A stretch of DNA of 64,000 bases from Pomacea canaliculata (lineage: Eukaryota; Mollusca; Gastropoda; Architaenioglossa; Ampullariidae), in NCBI RefSeq assembly GCF_003073045.1, contig NC_037597.1:28945927-29009926 (forward strand), read 5' to 3'. The position numbers were made by a program, and so were the translations under genes. Under the pieces are notes generated by a model. It ran no database searches. It saw only the letters and a program-made list of their open reading frames with translations, and was not told where the DNA came from. Below are positions 50,658 to 62,600 of this stretch, in pieces; position 1 is the stretch's first letter, and each line of letters starts with the position of its first letter.

Positions 50658-53600
50658 TCACAAGAGATTGATAACATCAGAAGCTCGACTGCAGCTCAAA
50701 CCAGTTCCATCAGGTTCCACATTGATTGCTTTTATGATACCACCTTCTACCACCATCGCAAACCTGAAATAATAATCGTAAAAAAAAAATTTTCAAGTGT
50801 AAAATTACAAACGGTATAAAATACAGAGTTTGTGCCTGTCTAGTTCTGCCTTACTAGACTCCCCCCCCCAAAAAAAGAAGAAAAAAAAAAGCAAGCTAAA
50901 ACATAAAATAAATGTATTTTAAAAAAGTCAAAGGATCTCAATGAATCAAAAGGCAAAATAAAGAATAAACTGTTCTTGCGCCAATGGAATAAAAAGAATG
51001 ATCATACAATAGTGCACTACATGTAATAATGAGTGCTCACAGAACAGTATATGCAAGAGTGCTTGCTATGCATGTAGCAATACCTGATCTGAAAAAAAAA
51101 GGGAGAAAATGGATTCAAGGCAATATTATAATAAATAAATGAAAAGCTAACACAAGAAAAAAAATATTTGCCAACAGGGGGGCAAATAGAAAATTAAAAA
51201 TGTCATAATTCAGTGGAGAAATAATATGTAAAACAAATCAGGGTTAGAATAGTGATTCAGGTAAAGTACTTTGTGAACAGATATGTTTTCAGAGACTGTT
51301 TGAATGTAGCCTTGGAGTCCGAGTGGTGAATGTGATGTGGAAGAGTTCCACTGCTTAGCAGCACAGAGGGAGAATGTCTGTTGTCCGTATGTGACTGTCT
51401 TTGTGGGAGGGAGGATGATGAGGAGCAAAGGTTTTGGGCAGAAGTGTAGACTTGTCTGTCATTTCAGTAACGTAGGGGCCTTCAAAGAATCTATAGCATA
51501 GAGCTGAGAGCTTGTAGTCTATTCTAGCTTTAACTGGTAGCCAGTGAAGAAGTGGTGCAACATATTCACATTTGCGAGTCCGGAAAACGACACAAACAGC
51601 TGAGTTCGCAACTTTCTGAAGCTTATCAATGAGGTACTGTGGACATCCAGCAAGACGAGAGTTGCAGTAGTCTAGCTTAGAACAAATGAGCAGATGAGAA
51701 TTTTGGTGGTTGAGATGGATAGAGTATTTGGAATGGAGCTGATCTTTTGGAGCTCATAGTATGCAGAACGACAGATGTGAGAAAGACGTTCATCAAAAGA
51801 CATGTAACCTAAGTTACTTGTTGAAATAACAAAAGGAACAACTGCATTGCCTACCCAAACAGAGACAGGCAGTGAAGGGTAAACTCAGGCAGGGTCTTTG
51901 AAAAACAATTAAAGCTTCTGTTTTTACATCATTTAGTTTTAATTTGTTGTGGGTCATCCATATTCTAATATCAGAAATACAATCATGGATGCTTTGGATA
52001 GCAGTGAGTGCCCGAAAAGGAGAACAGCTGGTATACAGCTGAGTGTCGTCAGCAAAAGGATTAACGGACAGAGTGAGATTGAACAAGAGTTGTAAGCTGC
52101 TTCGTGAGAATAACTGAGCTGGATTAAAAAAAAAAAGGCTATAGGAGGTATAGGTGTTGCTGGCCTTAAATGAGAATTATATAAGATTATATATACATCA
52201 TATATTAAAGTTGGGTATTGAAGATAATGCGGGATTTGAGACAAGTCTAAATTTATGAGTTGACGGATAATTTTACCTACCTTTGTGTACAGCAATATAT
52301 TTTCTGGTCATTAGTTTTTAGTATTTTTGAAAACCAGAAGTGTCTTGAGACAAAATATTTGCAGGTCAGAAGGTTTTCAGAAAACAGACTTTACTGTATT
52401 TGAATTCTGCATTTTTCTGATACTGAAGAATTTTTTGCACAAATGCATTACTCAGCAGCACCATGTTAAGGTACTTGAGCAGAAGTATGAGCTATGATCC
52501 CACTGAACAATGGGGAGTGGAGCAGAATGAACAAAGAGGAGCAGAGGTGAAGCTGTGTGCCTTTACAATACAACTTTATTCATCCACAAGGGCAAGTCAA
52601 TTAATGAAGAGGGTGATAGTAGCACTAGGTAATTAATATTATTACTAAGGTTAATGAACTGAGTGATAGTAATACTAATACTAGGAGACTTGTAAAACAC
52701 TATTCCAACAAAACAGTCCAAGGCACTGCTAAAGTCAGTCGCTTGCAAATACGAAAATCTTTTAAAGAGATACATTTGAAATAATTTAAACTTTTTCTTG
52801 AAACCATTAAAAGAGCAGCCTGGCAGAAGAGCTAGCCGACAGTGCCCCAAGCACGTAGGTCAATGTGTGCTGGCACAGAGTTTGGTGTGGGGTATATGGA
52901 ACAAGATAGGTCAGTGCATGCTGGTGCAGAGTTTAGTGTGTGATATAAGGAGCCAAGGACTATCAGATGCTGAACAAAGTGTAAATGTGGAGACAGGAGC
53001 ACAGTGACTGAGACATTTGTGGCAAAGGCAATTCAGTTTATAAGTAGCAAGATTGGTGACTGGCAGCCAGTCAAATAAGCAAACCAGGGGGAAAATATGA
53101 TCTAACTTATTTTTCCACTGTACCAGCAGAGACGCTGCATTCTGGATATGTTAAAGGTTGCAAAGGATGGGTAGAATGGGACCCAGTGACTATAGTCTGA
53201 GACTGGTCTAGGAGGTAACTCTAGAACCTGTCGAGGGCTGCAACTTCAATGCTGAAAATAATGATAGCAATACTTCAGTTTTTGTGCATCAGTTAACATT
53301 ATGTTAACATAAATGCAGATTCTCTGTGTCCAAATAATCCAAACTGTCTCTCATGCTCTTTTTCTCTCTCTTTTTGTTTGGTGTTGACTGCTGGCAACAT
53401 TGTGAATGGTGCACTAGTGTGATGTAGTCCACAGCTAGCATGACGTAGTACACTATTTGTGGTACTCATTGATCTCAGGTGCAAATCGCATACTTTGTTA
53501 GCAGATAATTAATGGATGGGTTTTGGAGGCTGAATGTAAGGGTTAGTTTTAAATTACCTGTATCTACCAATATCTGAGAAAAAAAAACAAAAACTGAAAC

Positions 53601-56600
53601 CGTTCAGATTGGTCAGTAAAAATGCAAGGGAATTCATTCTCACTGAATTTTTTTCTGGATGATGGATTTTCTTTTTTTTTGTTTGTAGAAACTGCTTGCA
53701 TGCTTTTGCAAGGTAAAATGGCAAAATTTCTTTTAGGTAAAAACTATACTGATCACTTTATCTATCCCATATAGTATACATATAAGCCAGCAAAAAAAGA
53801 AAAATGAATATCAATCTACCGTTTGCAGCGAACATTGCCCAAAACTGCTGTTAAATCCAGATTTAGGTCAGCTTTCTGCAACAACACCATAATAATCTCT
53901 AAGAGATATGTTACAGGACAGCAGGTTAGTTTATCACCAATTCCAATAATACAATCTCAGTATGTTTGTTATACTTAACAATTACATGATACAACTTCAA
54001 AAAGCAGGAAAAAAAAAAAACCATTGAAGAATATCCCCCAAAAGTTAACTGTTTTCATTTTCAACTATAACAGATGTCCAATTATTAAAGACCCTACACA
54101 TTTAAAGCCAGGAGCATAGATACTAGACTAGAATAGGACAGTACAAGCAGCTCAACAACAGATCAAAAAACAGTGCAAGATTACCTTTGTGAATTCTGCA
54201 CATGTATCAGCCAGGAATCTCACCTGGCTCACAATTAAAAAAAAAAAAAGTTTTTTTAAATTTAAAGGCTTAGAAATAGTACATTAGAATTCACACAAAA
54301 CCTCCAACTATTATGTGTACTAGATATTGTAAAAAAAAAAAAAAAAAAAAAAAGCCAAATAAAACAATTAGAAAAGCCATCAAAATTCTTAAAAACCACA
54401 TCCAGGTTTAGGTTAAAACAATATAAAGTTGTAAATTTCAGCCCCTGAAAATGGCTATTTGTTAAGATAAGATAAGATAATACTTTATTAATCCCTAGAG
54501 GGCAATTCAGTTGCAGCTCGATTATATATATCAACCCACAGGCAGTCGTGTTGCAGTCAATCATACCAGCTCGATTAAAGTCATACATGATTGCATGCAC
54601 ATCACATTCATAATCCATTCAAAAGTCTGACGGCTGAAGCAACAAAAGACAGCCGAAGTCGGTTTGTCCTGCATGCAGGCATACTATATCGGCGACCTGA
54701 TGGGAGCTGGACAAGTTCACCCGACAGAGCATGCCTGTCATCACGAAAGATGGCAGACACTTTCAGAAGTTATTTAACTTCAAAGCTGGTGGTTTACACC
54801 TGTAATCCCCAACTGCTGTAAAATCTCACTCCCATATTTGGATAACATACTACATTAAATCCATGGTGTCTTAAACATTCATGTAATGAAATGTAAACTA
54901 TGCCCAAAAGCTGAAGCAATAAGAAGATATGTATCAGATTCCTGAAAATTGTGAGGGCTCAAAAAACTAATAACCAGAAGTAGATACTCAGATAGAAGAC
55001 TGAGAATGACATCACACTACTATGGTTAGCATCAATGACTTTACACTATAATAGTATCAGTCAATGACTTCGCACTGCTATCGTTAGCATCAGTCAATGA
55101 CTTCACACTACTATGGTAATAATTAATCTATGACTTTACACTATTACAGTTACCATCAATGACTTCGCACTGTTATGGTTAGTATCAATCAATAACTTCT
55201 GTCACAAACGTGCTGAGATGTATTTTTTTAAATGTTTTTTTTTTTAATTAGTAAAAGTAATTGTCTGGGTGAGGTGGTAAAGACAGCTATCACTGGGGCT
55301 GTTAGTGTCAACAACCTCAGGCGTGCGGTGTTGATAGGTTGTTTTGTTGATAGAACAAAAGAAAGATTGTTTTGTTGTTAGTTCGAACAAAGGAAAGAGT
55401 GTGGCAGTGTTTTGGATGTGTGTGGTTTGATTGGGGTTTTTCCTTGACAGGAGCGGGGAGAAGGGACAGTCTCTTTGGTATTGTCAGTGCGGTTTTTGTT
55501 TGTAACCAGTCTTGACGGACTTGGTGTTGTACAAATCCTGAGCAGATTTGTATTGTATTGTACAAGTCCTGAACCGACTTGAAGTTACCAGTCTTGTTTG
55601 TATTTTTGCTAGCATTGAACCTGTTGAGGTTTTTCTTTGGGATTTTCTTTTGGATTTCTTTTGTGTTTTATTTTACTTTTGGTTGATTGTTCTTCGTCTA
55701 CTCGTCTTATCCACCTGGGGTTCCTGGCCAGCGCTGAGTTGGATATAACTTTAAGAAGTGGAAACTTTGTGCAACTTTTCATGTGGATATATGGTGTATG
55801 TTAGAAGCGGAAACGCTGTGCTGTTTCAAGTGAGACTTTGAGAGGAACTGTGCAAGAAGAGCCCCTGTGGGACCCCGGGGTATGCTTGCCTAGCAAGCAT
55901 TGCAAGAATAGGGTCCCTGCCATCCAGCCAGGCATGTCGTAAGAGGCGACTAAGGTGGACACCTCACCTAGAGGTAAAATAGGTTATGGTAGGGCTAACA
56001 ACCCCACCATGTAAAAAAAAAGTATGTTACAGAAACTAAAACCAGAGAACTCGTCACAGATGGCGAAGGTAATGAGGCACACCAGGAGACTGGACTAATG
56101 ACGGACGACAGCCAAACCCGAAAGGGAGCTGGCGCCCCGACAGCGGATTTACTGAAGCCGAGGCAAAAGTTGAGGGTGGGGTGCTGGAACGTCCAGACCT
56201 TGTACCAGACTGGCAGGATGCTCCAATTAGTCAAGGAGTTTGACAACTACAACTTGGACATCCTGGGAGTCAGTGAGGTCAGATGGACCGGCACGGGAAA
56301 GAGGAGACTAGCGTCAGGACATACCATCTTGTTCTCAGGAAGATCAGACGCTCAGCACTCTGAAGGAGTAGCTCTACTCCTCAACAAGAAAACGGAAAAG
56401 GCACTGCTGGAATGGAAGCCTTATGGACCCAGGCTTTTGAGAGCAAGATTCCATTCCAAGTACACCAAGCTGACAGTGCTAGCCTGCTATGCACCAACAA
56501 ATGACTCTGAGGCAGAAGACAAGGATGCTTTTTACGATCAGCTCCAGGCAGCCTCAGAAAGCGTTCCAGCCCACGACATGTTGCTCATCATCGGCGATCT

Positions 56601-59600
56601 CAATGCCAAGGTGGGAAGTGACAACACCTGCAGGGAGCATGTCATGGGCAAACATGGAATCGGAACCATCAATGACAACGGAGAGAGACTGGCAGACTTT
56701 TGTGAAGAAAACAACCTACTGATTGGAGGCACACTCTTCCCACACAAAGACATCCACAAGGCAACATGGACATCACCAGATGGGATCACAAAGAACCAGA
56801 TAGACCTTGTCATCATCAACCGAAAATGGAGGAGCTCACTTCAAGATGTTAGAGCCTACAGAGGAGCAGACATTGCCAGTGACCACACTCTTGTGATAGC
56901 CACAGTTTCTCTGAAGATCACGAGGAAAACAGGCACGTCAGCAGAGAGTGGACTCCGGCAAACTAAAAAATCCAGCCACCGAAAGGGCCTTTGCTATGGA
57001 AGTAAAGAACAGGTTCCAGGCACTAGGAGACCAACAAGAGATGACCTTAGACGACTTCAATCGAGTCTTACAGGAATCAGGAGAGAAAATACTGGGCTTC
57101 CAACGGAAAAAGAAAGAACAGTGGATCAGAGAAGAGACATGGAAGAAGATAGAAGAGAGAAAGTCAGCCAAACAAAGAATCAACAGCACCAGATCTGAAC
57201 GCCTGAAGGAACAACACAGACAAAGATATGCAAAACTGAACAAAGAGGTAAAGAGGATGACAAGAACCGACAAAAGATATCACATAGAGAAACTGGCAGA
57301 TGAAGCAGAAAATGCAGCAAGTAAAAATGACCTGAAGACACTGTACAAGATAAACAAACAGCTAAACAACGGGTTTAAGAACAGTGATGTGCCAGTGAAA
57401 GACGTGAACGGTAATGTCGTCGAGGGAGAGGCAGGAAAACTACAGCGCTGGAGGGAACATTTTGAGTCGGTTCTGAACAGACCAGAGCCCCCTCAGCTTG
57501 CAGACATCCAGCCAGCAGCTATAGACCTTGACATCTGCACAGACCCACCAAGCCTGGAAGAAGTGACAGCAGCAGTCAAGACAATGAAGAGCGGCAAAGC
57601 ACCAGGGGCAGATGGAATAACAGCAGAGATGTTGAAAGCAGATATAAATGTGACAGCTCCCAAGCTGACTGAAATCTTCAGGCAAATTTGGGAATCAGGG
57701 CAGGTCCCTGTTGCGTGGAAGACAGGGCTCATCTTCAAGTTACCCAAGAAAGGAGATCTTGGAGACTGCAATAATTGGAGGGCATAACACTTCTTTCCCT
57801 CACCAGCAAGGTCTTCAGCAAGATTGTTTTGTCAAGACTGACGGCAACTCTTGAGAAAGACCTCCGACCACAGCAAGCAGGATTTCGCCCTGGGCGATCC
57901 TGCTCCGAACACATCTTCATTCTGCGACAGATTCTGGAGCAGAGCAACGAATGGAACACACCGCTGTACATCAATTTCATCGACCTGGAGAAGGCTTTTG
58001 ACAGCATCCACCGCGAGTCCTTATGGAAGATCCTGAGGCATTACGGAGTCCCTGCAAAACTTGTTCAGGTCATTGCAATGCTGTACAGCGATTTCAAATC
58101 CCAGGTTGTCTGTGACACAGAGCTCACAGACCCCTTCAACGTCAGTACTGGGGTGAAGCAGGGCTGCATTCTGTCGCCGTTCCTCTTCATCCTGGCCATG
58201 GACTGGATCATGAAGACTTCCACCGACAGCGAGAGGAGAGGGCTCAGATGGACCATGACTATGACAGCAACAACAGCACTAGAAGACTTGGACTTTGCTG
58301 ATGACATTGCCCTGCTGTCACACCGCCACAAAGACATGCAGGAAAAAACAAAGGCCTTCTCAGAAACAGCTGGAAACCTTGGCTTGAAGGTCAGCACAAA
58401 AAAGACTAACAGTATGAGAGTGAACGCCAGAGTCCAAGACAGCATCAAACTAAATGGAGAAGAGATTGAGGAAGTTGACAGTTTCACCTATCTTGGGTCC
58501 AAAATGTCAAACACTGGGGATGCGGAGGTGGAGATTCGAGCCCGACTGGCAAAAGCCAGTCAGGCCTTTGCCTCACTCAGGAGCACATGGAAGGCAAAAA
58601 ACATCAGCCAGAAGATCAAGCTGAGAATCTTCAAGTCAAATGTGATCAGCACCCTCCTTTACGGATCAGAATCTTGGAAGATGACCAAAACCATCAGTAA
58701 CAAGCTTGACGTCTTCCAAAACAGATGCCTCAGGCGCATACTTAACATCTTTTGGCCAAACACCATCACCAACGAAGAACTCCACCGAAGAACTGAAACC
58801 GAGTCCATCACCACGCAGGTTCAACGAAGGCGTTGGCGATGGATTGGACATGTGCTCCGCCAGCAGACAGCAGACCTTTCCAGAGTCGCCCTACGATGGA
58901 CTCCAGACGGCCGAAGAAAACGAGGCCGCCCAAAGGAAACTTGGAGAAGAACAGTGGAAAGGGAGATGAAAGGAAAGGGCTGGACATGGGGTCACCTAGA
59001 GCGTGTTTCAGCCGATCGACATCGGTGGCGGACTCTGGTTGAGGCCTTATGTGCAACCTGATGCACGAAGAGGAATAGATAGATAGATAGTGCAAGAAGA
59101 GTGAATACTTTTGAAACTTTGGAAGAAACGTGTGTTCGAACTGTGGGGTTGGGAAATTAGGAATTGTTTTGTGTTGTGTTTCTCTTTTGATTTTTAAATC
59201 ATATTATATGTTTAATTTTTAAATCGTTGTCTGTGTTTTGATTTTATTTATATTCCTCGTCTGAAAGGCACTGTAGAGTGCAGGTGACAACTTCATACTA
59301 CTATGGTTACCATTAGTCAATGACATCCCACAACTATGGTTAACATCAGTCAATGACTTCACACTGCTATGGTTAGAATCAGTCAATGACTTTATACTAC
59401 TATGGTTAACATCAGTCAATGACTTCGCACTATTATGGTTAGTATCAAGTATCAATCAATGACTTTATACTATTATGGTTAGTATCAATCAATGACTTCA
59501 CACTATTATGGTAAGGATCAGTCTATGACTTAACACTATTAGGGTTACCATCAGTCAATGACTTTACACTATTACAGTTAGCATCAGTCAATGACTTTGC

Positions 59601-62600
59601 CCTGTTATGGTTAATATCAATCAATGACTTCATACTACTATGGTTACCATTAGTCAATGACATCCCACTACCTACTATGGTTAGCATCAGTCAATGACTT
59701 CGCACTGCTATGGTTAGCATCAGTCAATGACTTTGCACTGCTATAGTTAGCATCAGTCAATAACTTCGCACTACTATGGTTAGCAACAATATTTATCATA
59801 TTTTGCAATATGCAACTATTACACCAGAAACTTAAATTTTATGGAAAATTTAAAAAAAATGATAAAATGACAAGAAACAGAAAAATAAGAGATACATTTT
59901 TGAAAATGCTGGTGCATATAATCATGATAACTTACTACGTGCATGTCACTATCAAAATACTCTGTGATCATTGGCAGTTTATACAAATGATTGTGAAATA
60001 CCACATTTAGATAACTTCAGATTTTCATATAGCTGAATTATGTAATGTAACATCACTAAAAGTAAATACCATGTGCTTTATTCAATTTCTTGATAGAATA
60101 CAGCAATGATGCTGTACCATTTACAAGTCTTATTCCAGTTACTTAAGTGCACGCTCTATGGTGCTTTCACTTGAGTTCAGATTTTTAAAAAAATTTCAAA
60201 CATGCACCCTCTGGATGACATATTCACTACTGAACATGCAAAACATCACTTGAACAGTTACACTATTTCTCCAGCATCAATTTTGCCATTTAAAATTGTC
60301 ATAATTAGCCCACCTTATATTATGGTTATTGAAAAAGTTTTAAATTATTAAAAATATAAGTGCATTAATTTCTGTAAACCCTCTAACCTATTTAAAAAAA
60401 AAAACCAACTCTATTAGCACTCAACAGTCTTTCTTTGTAGTCTACCTAATTTTTCAAATTCTGAAAATTTGCATTTCTAATAGGTCGGACACATGTTTCT
60501 CATGTACCTCAAGCCTTACTTCCTTCTAAGTCTGCATGACAATGATTTGCATTCAGCATTAAGCCTCACTTAATGATTTGTATTCACCACTGGGTTTCAA
60601 TGATCTGTATTAAGGGCCTCATATTATAATCTGTATTCACCACTGGGCCTCACTTTGTCTGCAGCACCCAAAGACTTTCCCCAGGCATCCATGACAAATG
60701 GATCATTGACAGCCACGCACACAATGCTCTGAACTCCTTTGGCTTTCAAGGCATCAACACTTTTGATGAATGCTGGGGCATGATCCTGCAAAAGATACTT
60801 TCAACTATTTAATGTTGCATGTTAACTATTCAAGTCACATTTTCCATCTGCCTCACTCATCTCTTGATTTCAACATATTTAGTGATTAAAAGAGTCAGCA
60901 AGAATTTCAAGCTACATGAGTACAACCTCTCTTCTGTAGGTTTTCTACGGTGTAATTTCCACTATCTCACTTAGCACTGGCAATTTACAGTGACCAGAAG
61001 TCTGTAGCTGTGTATAGCTCCCAGTATGTTAATGGACTGCACAGTGAGTTTAAGTCTGATAATGCAACAAAATATCAGCAATATACCAGCTTGCTACAAA
61101 TGAAAATATGTAACTAAAAGCTGAATTTTACTAAACTGCCCACATGTTTAAAGTGCCATTAAACAACATCCACCCTGGCACCTCTTTAACTGCATTAATT
61201 ACTTACATTATTGCAGGTGGGAGTGAAGGCACCAGGAACCCCAAAGATAACCACTTTCCCCTTCAGATCAGCAGTGTTGACTTTTTTGCTAGGGTTTCCC
61301 TCAAAAAGGTCAACTGCAGGTAGTTTGTCTCCAGCCTGAAAAACACACATCATTCTTGTGCTCCACTAATGGTACCAGTTTTTCTTCTGAAGAAGCTTTT
61401 ACCGTTACATTTGCCCTTGTTCTGCAAGTGTATACTTAGAGATAATGCATATGCGTAAGGCTTGAACAGATGGGCATGAAAAGCAAAGCTCTTTGGTGAC
61501 CTTCAGGAAATTATAGCCTCTTTGTGGTTACTTCTTCCTCACTGAGAATTAGTGGTACATCGCATGTACAATTCCTTTTTTATATTTGGAAATGAATTGT
61601 TCTTAAATTGCAGATGATCGTACTGGAGATCTACTTAAAAAATAACTTGAAAATTTGAGACCTAGCTGATTGGCTCAAGTTATATAAACAAATTTTGCAG
61701 ATAAAGATATATATATATTTTATAAATTTCAGTGCCTGAAACACAGCAGTTTCTTTAATATCGTATTTCAAAGTTTTCCATTTGCACCTATAGTCAGCAA
61801 GTCCTGCAAAATCTGGCTCTGGTGCAACATCATAGCCAGTGGCGTCCAGCTGTGTCTTGGTGAGCATACAGTGCTTATTGCTTCTTTAGTGTATACCCTA
61901 CTGGGTAACTTTTAGGAGTATGCAACAGAGTACTGTGTAGGTGCAGTGAAGTGAACTCTACACATATGAACCATTCTGATCAAGATCAATGATGAATTCT
62001 TTGGAAATGTATACACAATTATTTCATCATGAAGTTTTCCGATGCATTTAACAACACAACAGTTTCCATATCTGCACTTGGAATTTTGAGATTTAATATT
62101 TTCTTGGCAACTTGAATGAGTCGAGTGTGATATCACAAAAAGCTTTGGGTCTAGAGCCGCGGTTCTCAAATGGTGGGGGGCGCGAAGGTGGTCATGTTTT
62201 AAAAGTTTCTTATACTGGTATTAGTAAAATTAGCTTACATTGCTGCTAAGGGGGGCGCGCGGACGTACCTTTGTTCGTCGGGGGGGGGGGGGGGGGTCAC
62301 TAGTAAAAGGTTGAGAACTGCTGGTCTAGAGATTTTAAAAGGCGAGGAAATTGTTTCAATTTCTGGAGATTCGTGTTTCTCCTGCGATTTCATGTTAGAG
62401 GCATGAATAAGTGATATGAAAGGAGTGTGATATGTGTCAACAATCGTGTAGGTCTTTAAGAGAGATCAAAGATCATGATGGTAATCATATTGTATTAAAA
62501 AAATCCAAACTTTTTCCATCAGGAGTAAGCAGAGAAAAATTTACCAGTCAAGAAATGCTAATATATTGCACTTTGTAAAAATTAGAACATAAGACGCACA

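Larger units (their letters stand above)
55862..59089 (+). mobile_element. RTE-like non-LTR retrotransposon, near complete (3.2 kb)
   Basis: A 12-bp target duplication, GTGCAAGAAGAG, sits at 55850-55861 and 59090-59101. The leader 55862-56097 includes GGGCTAACAACCCCACCATG, then TAAAAAA. After that come an apurinic-type endonuclease, a linker, a reverse transcriptase and a C-terminal GRPKETW..RWRTLVEALC block. The tail ends AGGAATAGATAGATAGATAG, a tetranucleotide repeat rather than poly(A). Two frame breaks (about 56925-56960 and at about 57780) make it inactive. It lies antisense to PRDX5. The exact clade (RTE versus a relative) is uncertain. Confidence 0.9.
55200..59289. mobile_element. solo LTR (~850 bp once its own insert is discounted), split by a LINE
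   Basis: It begins TGTCAC and ends GTGACA, the TG..CA inverted termini of LTR retroelements. ACTTC flanks both sides (55195-55199, 59290-59294), a 5-bp target duplication typical of Gypsy and BEL elements. LTR halves: 55200-55861 and 59102-59289. No gag or pol sequence is present, so it looks like the product of LTR-LTR recombination. The family is not assigned. Confidence 0.7.

Noticed and set aside
55200..59289. Endogenous retrovirus
   Set aside because: Only LTR-like ends are found, with no gag, pol or envelope sequence. The coding content belongs to the nested LINE.
59219..59455. Repetitive minus-strand protein with 11-residue period
   Set aside because: It is the 33-bp minisatellite read in a frame that happens to be open; no start, splice or homology support.
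55005..59786. CRISPR-like array from regular repeats
   Set aside because: The 33-bp units are contiguous with no unique spacers, and the genome is eukaryotic.
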